From: Pocillopora verrucosa
Taxonomy: Eukaryota; Cnidaria; Anthozoa; Scleractinia; Pocilloporidae
NCBI RefSeq assembly: GCF_036669915.1
Contig: NC_089324.1
Coordinates: 5,101,744-5,165,743, forward strand
Length of the DNA stretch: 64,000 bases
Direction: 5' to 3'
The notes under the pieces are model-generated. The model was not told the origin of the DNA. It searched no databases and saw only the letters and a program-made list of their open reading frames with translations. The position numbers and the translations under genes were made by a program. Positions within the stretch are counted from its first letter, which is position 1. Every line of letters begins with the position of its first letter. Of this stretch, positions 1 to 12,400 are shown in pieces.

Positions 1-517
1 TCTCTCTCTCTGCTACGTCAAACATCGCCGTAAAATCTCGTCACGTAAAAACCTGGACAAACAAAGCTATTTCGTGCTCAGTGTTTATTTTTATACTCTT
101 AGCATATTGGTAAGCAGAGTGGACGCACTCTACATTGTAGTTTACAAGTGGACAGATGTATGTCTACCCAGGTTTGCTTGCCTGCTGCTATGTTCCTTTC
201 TTAGCTAAGGTTCCACTCTATGCAGAACTACCAGTTAAAGTCTCTCAACAGCAAAGTTAGACTACGCGTTGAGATCTACAAGAAAGCTTCAACAGGAGTA
301 CTTAGTCATCTAACGAGCGGAATCGTTTTTCCTGCCAGGGCCCTCGTTGGCCGCGCTTTATGTGCCCTATGTGCAGAGTACTTGCAATCTCGCACTGATT
401 TATTTGTCTATTTACCTATTCTATTCTATTATTACTCATTCATTCACGCATTTATTGGATTAAGTTATCTATTATTATATTAATATTATTTGTATTTTGT
501 ATATTTGTATATTTTAG
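1..517. other. Non-coding start of window, probably RGS22-like intron
   Basis: I see no convincing exon here. The stretch becomes AT-rich and pyrimidine-rich towards 510-517, where a TTTTAG acceptor opens the first visible exon of the RGS22-like gene. It is therefore most likely the end of an intron of that gene. Upstream exons lie outside the window. Confidence 0.5.
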
Positions 518-3500
518 AGCACTGGCCGATCCGCTCCGTCTAAAGAAGACAAAGACAACTTTAAGAAAGTTCTGCAGTCTATACACGGACGTCTTTCGGT
601 TAAAATGGAATATTTTCGGCGATATTTACAAGCCCATGGTGAACCAGACGGCTTTCCTCGCTTAGAGAACGATCTTGTTTTCTATTTGGAAGTTCAGAAG
701 TTCAAGGTAAGAAATTCAAGACACTGTTGCGAAAACAAAGAAAGAGGAAATGCAAAATATGTTTCAATAATAGATTACGATGGATAATTAACAATTATTT
801 GCCAAAGTGAGCGTAGATAAAGGGGGCGAGACGCGACGCATTGAGGTAAATAGCTATTACTTTCAGCCACACCGAGAGTCGAACAATTTAGGTTTTATTA
901 TAAACCACACAGAGACCTAAAGAGATAAATTATTTCTGTCAATGTATCGAAAAATGGTCAGAAATTAATCACTTGACGCGCGATTTTGTTCTTCTGCTGC
1001 TCAGAGGTGACAGGTACAGGCTAAACGCTTCCGAACTAGCTGATCAGCGCGCGCGAAAAGCATTAACCTGTATGGTGTATACTCAACTTGGATATTTTTA
1101 GCGCAAGCATGAGAATTCACAGTTAATTTTTGTTATTATACCGGAAAATGGTCGGAAAATGGTCGGAAAATTTCAAAACTTTGACGCACGATTTTGTCTC
1201 TTCGACCGCTCGGAGGTGAATAGCACCTGGTAATCGCTTCCAAAGCAGCCAATCAGCGCGTTAGAAAAGCACTGTTCACCTGTGTGGTATGTACTAAATT
1301 TTAGTGCAAGCTTGAAAATACGATTAAACATTTTGAAAAACTAAATGTAAATCAAAATCATCCACTTTACAGAAGACACCAAATGTGGTTTACAATGAAT
1401 TCAGTATTGACGCCTGTGATTCAGTTGAGACTTCGAGGAATCGCAGGTTACAAATGTGGGACTGCAAAACATTATGCAAAGCAATTGTGACTCCAAAGCC
1501 TGATCGGCAATCCCATTTGATAAGAGTTTTGCGAGACTGTTTCTATTGGAACAGAGCGTGTGCTTTAATTGCCAGCACGGAAACAACACCACAACATATT
1601 GTTTTCTATGATTCATAACTCTCTACTCCCATTTCGTTTACCATCCCATAGTTTACTGATTTTCTTGAATTTTTTTTACGAAATTTTAATTTTTTCTCTC
1701 TTTACATACAGGAATTGTTTAACTACATGGATGATGTAAGTCTTGTGAACTGGTTGATTTTCTCAGTAGCTTCTTGCACCCACTTCTGAATGATGGAGTG
1801 TTTGCTTTCATATCCTAGGTTTCCCTAAATCGTAAAGTAGAGGCAATCATCGAGTGTTTCTTGGACTCAGCCACCCCTCCCTGGCTACAGGTGAGAACAT
1901 ATCGAATTCTTTGTTTTTGTTGTTGTCGTTTGCCCCCTCCCTCCCCACCCTTCAACAGACGAAACTTGCTTGTTTCCGTCGTGCCCCTCTCATCTTGCGT
2001 GACTCGTACTTTGCGCTAGCATCGCGCTTGCCTTTGTTCGACAACGCAGAAAAAAAAAGAAATTGTTTATTCAGCAGGCTAGGCTTAAAATTCACCTAGG
2101 AACAAATATCAGTCTGAAATATGTGCTCGTTTAAATTTGCTGGCATGTGCACAAAAAAATAAATTATACCGCTTAACTGTTCAGACCGGCATTTAGAGGG
2201 ATTTCTTTTTCTTTGCGGTAACTTTTCCACGCATCTCTCCACGATTTTATTTTTCAACACCATTTTCAAATGCCTTTTACTTAATGCTCCATCAAGGATG
2301 AAGCCCATTGGAAAATTCATGCTAATTATTTTTAGCAGGAGACCAGGCTTATTATTTTGACGCCATGCATTGTTTCAGTAGCAGGTGTTGTTTCGCATTG
2401 TCACGCAACGCGTGACAAGACCACATAATAAAAGAAAAACATTTCAAAGTCAAAGTAAAATTTCATTTGCAAATTGAAAAAAAATGTGTGTATGTAGAGT
2501 AGCTTGGACTGCCATGGCGCACCATAGAGGGAATTGAGATTAACACATTTTCTGACAAATGAAGCATCCTATTCCTTCAAAAATAAAATGTATTCTCGGT
2601 GCTCCTGGAAAGAATATGGTTTGAAAGTAAATATTCATTCGACAACATCGCTTCATTACTAGAGTAATTTACATGTGGTTAATTTATTACCCATATGGTA
2701 TCCAACTTTTGCTATCAAGGTGGTCTAAACAATGAAAATATTCTCCGTTACGAGTACTGACTTCGTTTACATGGCAAACCAAATTTTAACCCTGAAACCC
2801 CAAGCAACTCCCGCGTCACCGTTTACTTAAGTTGAAATTTCAAACCGTCATAAACCATTTACGAATGGTTTGATGTCAACTCGGAAAGTTACCGTTAAAA
2901 GCGTCTTTAAGAATTAATACGATGAAACATCAACCTTTGTCAGTTTGAAGTGCATTTCATTAGTCTGTAATGAACTGTTTTTACATGGTAATACTCTCTC
3001 GCTTAAATTTCAGAAAAATTCATAACTCTAACTAAACTTCGGGTAAAATTTCCTCACAGCCCCATACTACATTACGCATTCAGTTCTTGGATAGAGAAAA
3101 CAATGACAAAAACAATGGATCGCAAAAAAACAGACAACAACAACAAAAAAAACCAGAAAACTGGGAAAACAAATTTGTTTTACAATAGTATGGGGTTGTG
3201 CGGAAATTTTACCAAACTTCGAAACGTTTCTTGATAAAGTGTTAGGAAATGTTAAGTTTTCATAGTTTTCCTATGAAAAGTTGCTTTAAAACTTTTAATA
3301 ATTGATGAGCGATAAACCAGAGTGTCACCTTGTGTAAATACTTAAAGTTAATATATGCTAAAAAATTCAGATGAAATGAAACTAAGCTCAAACTTTAATT
3401 TAAAGTTATAGCCTTAATTTTTCTATCTCTTCACAACTTCGCAGTGCATCTGTTATTTTGTGGGCCAACGGTTTTTCGTATGGAATTCTCATAAAATCAC

Positions 3501-6500
3501 CATAAGATGATGTCAGAAGTTTCCTCCATTCGCGCGGTGCTGGTAAAGCAAACCCATCGAAATTCACTACAACTAAAGGGAAAATGTCGGTCCGTTTTCT
3601 TCTCAACGGTCCGTAGATAAATCTTCGTACGAACCATGAGGAATGACTGAACAGGTTTAAAAAATTGCCATCAGAATCCGTCTCTAGTACCAGCATATCA
3701 AGTTGCAAACCATCCGCAAACTTGCAGCCGTTACGAAGACAATACTTATAACAACTCTTGGTGTCGCGAAGTTTCCCCAACATTCCACTTTGAGGCGGAA
3801 TTTTGTAAAATACATCGGTGTCTTCTGTTTGGAAAAATATATCATCTGGAAGTTCTTTCAGACCGTATTTAACAAACTTTTCAAAGTCTGCTTTAGGAAT
3901 GCAAATATCTATGTCATCGTCGAAAGGATTGTGGCCGCCATGTCGAATCGCTCCGAGAAGACTGCCTCTAGTTAACCAGTATTTTATACCGTGCTTTTTT
4001 GCAATCAGATCAAAGATTCGAAGAATTCTTGTAAGCACTAACTGAGCCTTTCGAAGTGGTGTTGAACCCAACTGACGGATATCTGGGCAGTCAATGTCGC
4101 CGTTTGGAGTATTTTGACACTTTCCTAACTTCGTGTATGCGACTGGACGGCGTGAGTCTAATTCCTGCAAGCGAACGCCTCGTTTAGGTAGCGAAGTAAT
4201 CAAGAGCGATCCCAAAACACATGTACCTATCAAAATAATCAATGAGATAAATGCAGGTCGCCTCCATCTACGCTGTGTTGGCCCTCTTCTGATCCATCGC
4301 CATAAATTTAGCATGGTTTTGAATTCGAAGTAAACGAGACTTGCTGATCTCCATGTAAACTCTGACGTCAGAAAAATATTCATGTGGCACTAGGCGAGGT
4401 TACCTATCAACTTTAAGTCAATTTTGGTACAAATGATTTTTTCGCTCATAAAAACTTTCGCAAGCGCTACCAAACCTTACGGATGCCATCCACTAGCTTT
4501 GGAAGCCGTGAATATTTTGCCGGTCAGGCTAGAAAATCCTTCTTCATATTTCGCAACCTTTTATACTACGAAGCGTCTATGAAAGTATACAACAATTACT
4601 GGCCGAAAGCGAAACGAAGATGGATAGGTTATCGCATATGGCCGTGTTAAATACAGGACTTTTCATTGTTTTGTTAGGGTTAATGAATTGTAAAATGCGC
4701 GAATTAGCCCTTTTAAAAAACATTCGCCATCCAAGAAAATTATAATACACGACATTAAGCCGTTTTAAGGGTTCTAAATGTAGTAGTTTCCCGGGGATTT
4801 ACCAATGTTAAGGAAAAATATTCTCTGTCCCAGCAAATCAGCATTTAACAATTTTGCCTTCTGGGCTATAACTGACAATCAATATATATAAATCATGCAT
4901 GTGAACTACGAATAAAGAAGTGAATATTAAACCGATGTTCGCGGTAATGGACACCACTTGAGCAGAAGTGAAAATAAGGCTTGAAAAAAAGAAATTAAAT
5001 TAACACTCAATTTCTAAAGTCCACCTTTATGCTCCGTTGGTGTCGACTGATTCCTCTTACCTCCCCCCTAAAAACTATGTGATCCCCCCTATAAATTCTC
5101 CGAACCCCCGACCGCAGGTGATAGAGCAGGTGATCGAGCAGGTGATCGATTATGAATAGTTCAGTGGCGGATCCAGGGGGAGGGGGCACGGGGGGCCCGT
5201 GGCCCCCCTTTTTAAAATCCTAGATCCGCCTCTGAGTTGCGTACCCAAACCTTTCACGGCCAAGCGGTTGTTTCAGTGACAGTTACACAGTAAGATCTGG
5301 GTACGAGATTAGATTATGGCTGGTTTCTTGTAATCAATAGCAATAGAAAAAAAAGGAAACCCTTTAAAACTCTAAAAACATTCATTCATCTTAATCTGTG
5401 AAAATCTTTTTTACAGATTGACATTGGTCCCGAGCTTGCTTCTCGTATTATACACAAGGCCCAGGTCTTTTCGTCGGGGAAGAAAATCCCCAGGGAACAA
5501 AAGGAGCCAGGGCTTTTCGACGAGGCTCAAAGCATCTTGTTCAAGGAAATGCTCCCCTATTGGGCAGGATTTTGTAAACAGTACACTCCACCTGAAGATG
5601 GGGCAAATGTCAAGTTACCTCGTAAGTGTCTTTTTGAAGAGTGTGGAACTGCGCGTGCGCGGATGCTACTTTTCGAAATCTTTAGAAGCTAAGGAAACGC
5701 GTTTTTTCGCTCGCGCGAAGATTTGAGACTAGTTAGGAAAGTTTGCTCGGGGTCTGGCATTAATGATTAGTGCCAGACCTCTTGCAGACCTCTCGCTGGC
5801 CAGCGTTTTTCCAGGCGTCATACTTTCCCAAGGGTAAAGAAACGCATATTAACAACGACAGCCTACTGGCAGGCTACTTTTGGGGCCTCCTGATGTCTTC
5901 TTTTGTCCTCATATTTTGTCCGATCAAGCTGGTTTTGATTCGTTGTCTTTCTTTCCAGTTATAAAAAATAATGATCATGATAAAATATCTGATAAATTAA
6001 TCAAAATATAATCTTCTCTTTTCAGCCACTAAACAAGAGAAACTCCTACAGAAACGCTACGCAGAATTCCTGAAATACCCGGCAGTCACTAAGACTATCA
6101 CTCTACCCCTGTTGGTACCTAGTGTACATGGTCAGTCCAAGAGCGAGCTAAGTTTTTCTGTTTCGGACGGAATGAAATGGAAGGTATGCAAGAGACACTG
6201 TCTTTTTTATCTAAAAATGAAGATAAATATATGAATAAAGAGGTAAACATTTGTGACGAGGAAAACTAAGGAGATCCCATAAGGCTTCGAGCCAGTTGCG
6301 ATCGATGTAGCGGTTTTATGCTCCTACGACTGTCGCTAAGGGGTGAGAAGTTTGGAATTGGCAACCAAGCTAAACTAGCTTTTTTCCCAGTGAATTACGG
6401 CCAGCTAAATTGACCAATCATACTACGCACGTTCGAACTGAGAGATAACAACAATAATAAATCATATTGGAAGCAGCTTCCTTTTGTTGAGATGGGGTAC

Positions 6501-7095
6501 GTGCGGAATAATGGAATAGAAAAAAGAATGACTTCGTGGTTGAAGTAGTCCTGAAAAGTTTTGTTTTTGCCAAGAATAACTGGTGGTTGACAAAGCGAAG
6601 GGAGTCAAGAAGCCTTCAATCAATTACTTGACCCCGATTATGACCTCTTCCCAAATTGTCGAAAGGTGAGTCTCTGTTATAAACAACAGTCTCTCTTTGC
6701 CCGGACTATCATCTTCCGGACGAAGTTTTAGGTGATCTTCGCTGGCTTTGGACGAGGATATTCGGACCATCAAACCGAAGCTAAATTGGCGAGCTCATCA
6801 AACTCGGTAGCGGAAAGAGGAAAGAAATGTTAAATACTAGAGAGAGGTATAGGGGGAAGCTATCGCGATTGCGTGAATTCGAGGGGTACCAGTTAATTTG
6901 ACGATAATCGAAAAACGGAAATCAAACATTGTTTTATATTTATACGATAGCTTTTTTTTTTCCTAGGAAACTAAGGACCTTGAGACAGCTAGTGTTGCGT
7001 CGAGCCAGGCAGGGAGTGTTCGTGGGAGAACGGGGGAGAATGGTGCCACGATGGACCTATCTAATCAGCAAACACAAGTAGAGGTAAACACTTGA
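518..7095 (+). CDS. RGS22: RGS22-like regulator of G-protein signalling, 3' part (six exons)
   Basis: RGS domains bind activated G-alpha subunits and speed GTP hydrolysis. Coding exons read by hand in one continuous frame are 518-706, 1712-1735 (24-nt microexon), 1819-1890, 5417-5621, 6026-6183 and 6967-7095 (stop TGA). Every junction is GT-AG and phases match throughout. The visible 258 residues begin inside the gene and contain an RGS-type helical domain: the segment LENDLVFYLEVQKFK, then a PPWLQIDIGPE motif and an LFKEMLPYWAGFC stretch. A short low-complexity tail ends in VEVNT. The final GAG could have served as a donor (GTAAAC), but reading through reaches a stop four codons later, and AATAAA follows at 7613. 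RGS22 is the best match by motif memory; another RGS family is possible. The third visible intron (1891-5416) hosts a LicD gene on the opposite strand. The 5' part is outside the window. Confidence 0.7.
942..1313. repeat. Tandem duplication in RGS22-like intron
   Basis: Two diverged copies of a segment of about 175 bp lie in direct order at about 942-1117 and 1143-1313. Both start around a GAAAAATGGTC-like string, pass through a GCGCGATTTTGT / GCACGATTTTGT block and a 'cagcgcg' block, and end at a 'gcaagc.tgaaaat'-like string. The second copy also has an internal doubled AAAATGGTCGG. No coding potential is apparent. Confidence 0.6.
3406..4383 (-). CDS. LicD-family (fukutin/FKRP-like) type II membrane protein
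   Basis: An intact single-exon ORF of 325 codons. A basic N-terminus is followed by one hydrophobic segment (about residues 44-65, FISLIILIGTCVLGSLLITS), the layout of a type II Golgi or ER membrane protein. From about residue 114 comes the LicD domain with its hallmark nucleotidyltransferase core, RGSLLGAIRHGG followed by PFDDDIDI (about 139-160). The DxD-like acidic cluster is expected to bind metal and nucleotide. Proteins of this family transfer phosphocholine or ribitol-phosphate-type groups to glycans; the substrate here cannot be read from sequence. The first Met (residue 1) or Met24 could be the start. Met24 gives a cleaner short cytoplasmic tail. The gene is intronless and lies wholly inside an intron of the RGS22-like gene on the opposite strand, so it is either an old retrocopy or a naturally intronless family member. 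Confidence 0.88.
   Translation of the reverse strand: MNIFLTSEFTWRSASLVYFEFKTMLNLWRWIRRGPTQRRWRRPAFISLIILIGTCVLGSLLITSLPKRGVRLQELDSRRPVAYTKLGKCQNTPNGDIDCPDIRQLGSTPLRKAQLVLTRILRIFDLIAKKHGIKYWLTRGSLLGAIRHGGHNPFDDDIDICIPKADFEKFVKYGLKELPDDIFFQTEDTDVFYKIPPQSGMLGKLRDTKSCYKYCLRNGCKFADGLQLDMLVLETDSDGNFLNLFSHSSWFVRRFIYGPLRRKRTDIFPLVVVNFDGFALPAPREWRKLLTSSYGDFMRIPYEKPLAHKITDALRSCEEIEKLRL
5162..5234. mobile_element. Short foldback MITE, hAT-like ends
   Basis: A 73-bp palindrome whose ends read CAGTGGCGGATCCAGG and, inverted, CAGAGGCGGATCTAGG. A G-run and a complementary C-run lie in between. CAGTGGCGGA termini are typical of hAT-derived non-autonomous elements. I see no clean 8-bp target duplication, so the assignment stays tentative. 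Confidence 0.6.
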
Positions 7096-7612
7096 CGCAA
7101 GGTTTCCAATGATGGAGTGTACGCTGTCAGGCAGCGGAGACTAGTGAGAGAGCACGCACACTTTCCGCCCTTTTTCGTCAACGTATCGGAAGAGAGCTTG
7201 TCACAGGCGAGAGCATAGAATGTTTAGCGATAATCCTTTCGTTAATTTTTCTTAGAGGCAATGGTGTGTCTGTTATGCAAAACTACACCTTTTCACCTTC
7301 AATACGTGAAAACTCCCTCTGGAACCTATTTGATTTGATCAAGTGATTTACAAACTTTGATAAACTGCCAACGTCTCTGAACATGTGTACTGTATTTTTT
7401 AACAAAAGTGTTCTGAGAACTTAGAAAATACACAGAGACTTTGTAGATAGACTTAAAAGACCGGTAATTACAGCGCAAGCCTCTTGGTACCAGCAAGCAA
7501 TTTTTTGATTCAATGACGAATTTTCTAGACGCATTGCATTCGCGCAGAAGTATTTATTTTGTAAATTGTATTTTTCTAAAAAATGTAAAAGTACGTGGAG
7601 GTATTTTAAATC

Positions 7613-7618
7613 AATAAA
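7613..7618 (+). terminator. Poly(A) signal, RGS22-like gene
   Basis: AATAAA about 518 bases downstream of the TGA at 7093-7095, followed by a T-rich stretch. It is the first canonical signal after the stop. Confidence 0.6.
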
Positions 7619-7670
7619 ACGTCTATTTTATGAATTTGTTCGCGCTTTTTTCGTCTCATGGAACTAGAAT

Positions 7671-7875
7671 TTAACCCTTTCACTCCACAAGATCGTATTT
7701 GTAATTCTCCTTATTTTCTGCCATGCAATTCTTAAGATGTTAGTTTGGAGAATTTGATATTGGATCAACTTATAATCTCTTATTGATATTTTTCTTTATT
7801 CTCATTACCTGTCTGCTTGATATTGTACTGACATTGTAAGGAGAAATTCTGTTTTGGTCACTCGTGGACATGAAA
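7671..7875. repeat. Dispersed MITE-like repeat, copy 1
   Basis: Starts TTAACCCTTTCACTCC and ends in a diverged inverted version. The internal TTTCTTTATTCTCATTACCTG block and the GGAGAAATT block are shared with the copies at 29122, 42150 and 60112. Length is about 205 bp with no ORF, as expected of a non-autonomous DNA element. Confidence 0.6.
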
Positions 7876-9463
7876 ATGTTAGATGAATGTTGAACTAGGA
7901 TTCTGATGTCTCTCAGATGTAGATTGATAAGAATCTCCTTTAAAGTCATCCATTCAAGTTGGATGATTTAATTACTTGACTTTACTGTACGCTTTGTTGG
8001 CCAAGCAGAACTACATCGATCATAAGCGAAATTTCATGGGTTCGCGATTATCGCTCACGCGATCAAATCTCGCTGTGAACAACTTAGAAAGCGAAAGGAA
8101 TGCTCCATAAACCATGTAACATTTTTCGCTGCCATCAGTCAAAAGGTTATGAGGCACTAAGAGATCAGTTTTTAAGCTAAAAAGATTAATGTATCCTTCA
8201 AAGAAGTGATATAGCTAAGTTCAAGTGTACTAATATTCGACTGCCTCTTCCGCCATTTTGAATATTGCTTAGCATCCTGGCCTCTAACTTTAAACGCAAC
8301 AGATTTAAGCTCACGGCATGGCTGCGCTCGAGCGCAGGCTGCATGAAAATACTAAGGTCAAGAATTGAAATAGCAACTGTTTGTGAACCACGCATTTTCG
8401 TTCCCGTCAAACATTCCTCAGACAAACACGTCAAATCAAATCGATTGACGTCATACACGTCACATCTGTTGATTCAGAGCAGGAGTGGCCCAATGGATAC
8501 ACTTCCTCCATTAATAGGCTGAGCCACAATACTCCCGGTTTGCCGCAGTATTGAAAGAGCAGCAACTAAAATTGCGCTATAGGAATACTGATAGGTAAAC
8601 ACTGCACGTAGCGACGAAGGAATTCTTTTTTTCTCGTTTTTGTAACAGTTCCGGTTAATGAAACTGAACAGAACGTTAAATTAAAATTTGCAAATAAGTC
8701 TCTGACTCAATTCACAGCACACTCAACTCTGTACTTTAAATTAATCATTGTCCTTAAACCTTAGCAGAAATCTTGAGAATTATTTCGTTCTTTTTCTTTA
8801 CAAATTGCGATTAAAAACCAATTATTTTTGAAAGCGAGATGTTACTAAGCATCGTGGGAAAAGTAAGCAAAGCGGGATTCGTAAAAAGAAAATAATGAAA
8901 AAATTAAATTTCCACCCTAGGACTTTTAATAGTTTTTGTTATCTCGTCCTTTAAACTTTAAAATTGTCGACCACTTTGTTTGAAAAAGGTATCATTTTGT
9001 ATTAAATTCAGAAAAAAAGTGTACAATCGTCTGGCACGATTGTTTGTTTGACTACGGTTTTTTTGGACTCTTGCAAAACCTACAATAATCCTGAATGGTT
9101 TAAATTGCGCAAAAAAGCATAAAACTGTCCATTTTTAAAAATAGTTTTAGAATAAACCGGAAACACATGGCTGTTTCAAATGGGTTCTCTAAAGAAAAAT
9201 ATGACAATATATTTACCTTTCGAGATACCGGTATGGAAATAGAGTAGAAGTTTATTAGTGAATCCATCAATCATCGATACAAGAGTACATTTAGCATTGA
9301 GGTAATGTAAACAAACTCTGACAGGTGGCTTGAAGGAAGCTAAAACGACTAAACGCAAATGATATTTGCACGTAGCACCGATTATTCTTTGTTTACAACT
9401 TACTTGAGGCGAAGACATGCTACGCGTTATAAGCTGAATTAAGTTTGAGCATCTTTTAATGAT

Positions 9464-12400
9464 ATGAGCAAAAACAGTTTGCGTAAACGAACCGAAACGA
9501 TGCCCATTAATTTAAAGATTGACAAATCAACGAGAGAATCAAGTTTTGGAACTTCAGTGAGCCGGGAGAGCAGTTTCAGCAGTGTCGAATTAGGCGCATC
9601 GAATTCTGTTAGTCGTGAGAGCAGTTTTTCCAGCGTGGCGAGTAGCAGTGGAAGTGGTGGGGTTTTCGAAGTGGATTCATCTCGGTCGTCATCTAGATCT
9701 AATTCCTGGCGATCGAGCGAGGATTCCAGCGAAAGACAACGAATTTCAAGCGTAACAGATCAACAGTATAAAAGATTGCATAATGCAAGGGAAAGATTTC
9801 GCAAAGCGAGGGAACCGATTTCAAATGACTCTTCTCCTACAGAAGAGTGTCACACCCCACCCGAAAACACCCGATCAATGACGAACCTTAAAAGACCCGA
9901 AGTCCATGGAAGAAGTGCATCTGAACCGCAAGTTTTGGTGCTGTCTCCGATCTCAAGTCAGTCAAAGCTTTCCGCAAGTCCCGAGGGCTTGGTAATCTCA
10001 ACGCCGCCTGTGAAAAGATTCATCGAATATCGCTTAAGATCGCGATCTTTCACTGGGTCCGAACAAAATGAGGAAGAAAAGGGGGAGATGAGAAGTCTTC
10101 GAGCAAGTTTCTCTCAATCGCACCTTCAGGTTCCAGACAGTAGAAATGATTGCACAAGACGATCTGGACGAAAAAGTCGTGAAGAGATGCAAGACCAGGT
10201 AAATATCTTTTAATTTGTAGTATCGTACTTCAGTTTATTGTTTACAAGGGATAAGCAACGGTTTGATTAAATGCCGCGTCATTTGAACTCCAGCAATCTA
10301 TGTCCCATTTCAGTTTATTAATGCATCTTCTATCGTTTTCTTCTTGGTGGAATTTATACTCAGAGCCTTCTTCAAGTTGAGGGTGTTTAACCTTCACAAG
10401 AAATGACTCTATTCGCTAATAAATATAAAAAACTGAACAGGGCAAACCATCTTACGTTTCACAGATAATTCCCCTAGGTAATTTTAACCTAAATTGTTTC
10501 CAAGGTAACCCCAAATGAAACTTAGCATTGATCGGTTTAATTTCTTGCAATTAATTAATTATTTTAATTTTCAATTATTTGCTCTTCTGCTGAGCGAATG
10601 GAATAAAATTCCAATTAACAGAAAACAATAAGAATGGAGAAGGATTCAAAGCTATTTAAGATTTGACTCCATTGAAGAAAAGTAAGCAAGCATTTTAAAT
10701 CTCGTGTCAACAAAAGGAATGAGTCTCGAGAATCATTATGGCCCGAACAGGAAGTTTTCTTGCTCAAGCATGTTACATCTTTTGGTAAGCAGTCGGGTTT
10801 ACTTTGCTTTCATTTATGTCACTTTTACGCCAGTGCACATTGTTATCTTAATCCATGTGTTGACACGCTTTGCATGATGGGATACTTAGAATTCGCTTCC
10901 GCACTTGCTTAGTCGTCCAGGCGAGTAACCTCCACCCTGAGCTGTACTTCCTTCAATAGCTAACGATGCGTTTCGCCAAAATTTAACGACTTTAGGCCAT
11001 AATTGTAATCCTAAAGGCAGTATATGGCGTTAATTTTGTTTCCTCACACAAATTTTTGGGCATGAAATAAAAGAATGATAATGTGCGTCATAAAAATGCA
11101 TCCAGGTTGGAAATAGTGTCCAATACAGCAATAGCTTAGCCCTGTTTCCATCGTAGGTAAGCCCCCGTAAGGGTTTGTTCAAGTTTCCCTGACAATTTTC
11201 CGGTATTTTTACCTCTGAGGGACTGAGAGGCTGTTCGTATGCGGTCATAAAAAAAAGTCGGCCATAAAATCCACCACTCGTTAACGTGATTGCAAACTTG
11301 CCCGTACAAAATCCTTAAAATGAAACTCTAACTAAAAGCACTGCCAATCGCACAAGCTATTGTCGTCTACGTCATTTGTCTGCGAACTTACGGATTAGCG
11401 CGCGTCACGCCAGTTCGTCACACGTCACGCCAGCTCGATCTTCTTCTCAACTGGGGCTCTTTTAGGGAAAAGAATACCGCCCATTTTCTCGGAAACACAC
11501 ATTAGAGTCCAATGAGGTAACACATTTTGCCACTGCGTTTCATTATTAAGATTGAAAATCAATTCTAAAGGCAGTACGTTTTCAAGATCTCATATTCGAA
11601 GCAAATGGACTCCATATTAAAGCAGTCCTTGATCGCAATTGCAAAGATTAGTTGTGAAGCAGTGCTCCTTAGTTGCCTTGAAAAATAAAACTCACGGTTT
11701 AAAGGAACTACAAGGACTCTAAGTAAGCCTATACAACCCAGATGATGACTGGTATTCATCAGTTTTAGCTCTGCAAATGATTCGTGAAGAGTATGTCGCG
11801 AGTTTTCCAAACCAATCACAGAGCATTGTAAAGCAGAAACAAGGAATTTTGGACTAATCATGTGACCTTCAATTTTGATATTGTTGTATAATTTTCGTTT
11901 ATACGTTCGAGTCTGTTTTACTTCCGCAAACGTTGTCATTCAGTGGGGGGGGGACTTACTTTAGAAACCTACATTGGGCCCTTGAATTCTAGTTCCTAGA
12001 TATTTCTTGTAGTTTTTATTTTGTGTAATGTCTGATAGTTACATCTTGTTCTTCGGGGTTAGAATGTGGAGAAAGTTACAGCTTCAGAAAAAGATTATCA
12101 GGCGTTAAAGAAGGTAAGAATATTTGAAATTTACTCTACGAATGTAAATTTTTTAATCGGTTCTTAGCAAGCGACTGTGGATCGTGTATCTTCATTAAAG
12201 CTCTCGCGAGATGAATGCATGCATAATACATTTGAGGATGACATTTGGCAAAAACCGCTTCTTTTTTATAACAACCCTTCAAGTTCGATTCCTTTCTTAA
12301 GCGTCGCTGATAAATGATCACTTTGCAGTGCGTTGTGCCGTTAAGTACAAAGGGTATCTAAAATAAACCTTCTGGGAAATGAATCAAAGAAGGGCTCAGC

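Larger units (their letters stand above)
7096..9463. other. Intergenic region between RGS22-like and serine-rich genes
   Basis: It holds the presumed 3' UTR of the RGS22-like gene with AATAAA at 7613-7618, then a MITE copy (about 7671-7875), then AT-rich DNA with no coherent ORF on either strand. The last part (about 9100-9463) would contain the promoter of the serine-rich gene. No TATA or other element was convincing. Confidence 0.6.

Noticed and set aside
9176-9418. 80-codon minus-strand ORF divergent from the serine-rich gene
   Set aside because: After five codons it meets a good donor (CAAGTAAGT), which looked like a first coding exon, but I found no downstream minus-strand exon to join it to.
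11565-11939. 124-codon minus-strand ORF in intron 1 of the serine-rich gene
   Set aside because: No recognisable motif, no splice context, biased residue content.
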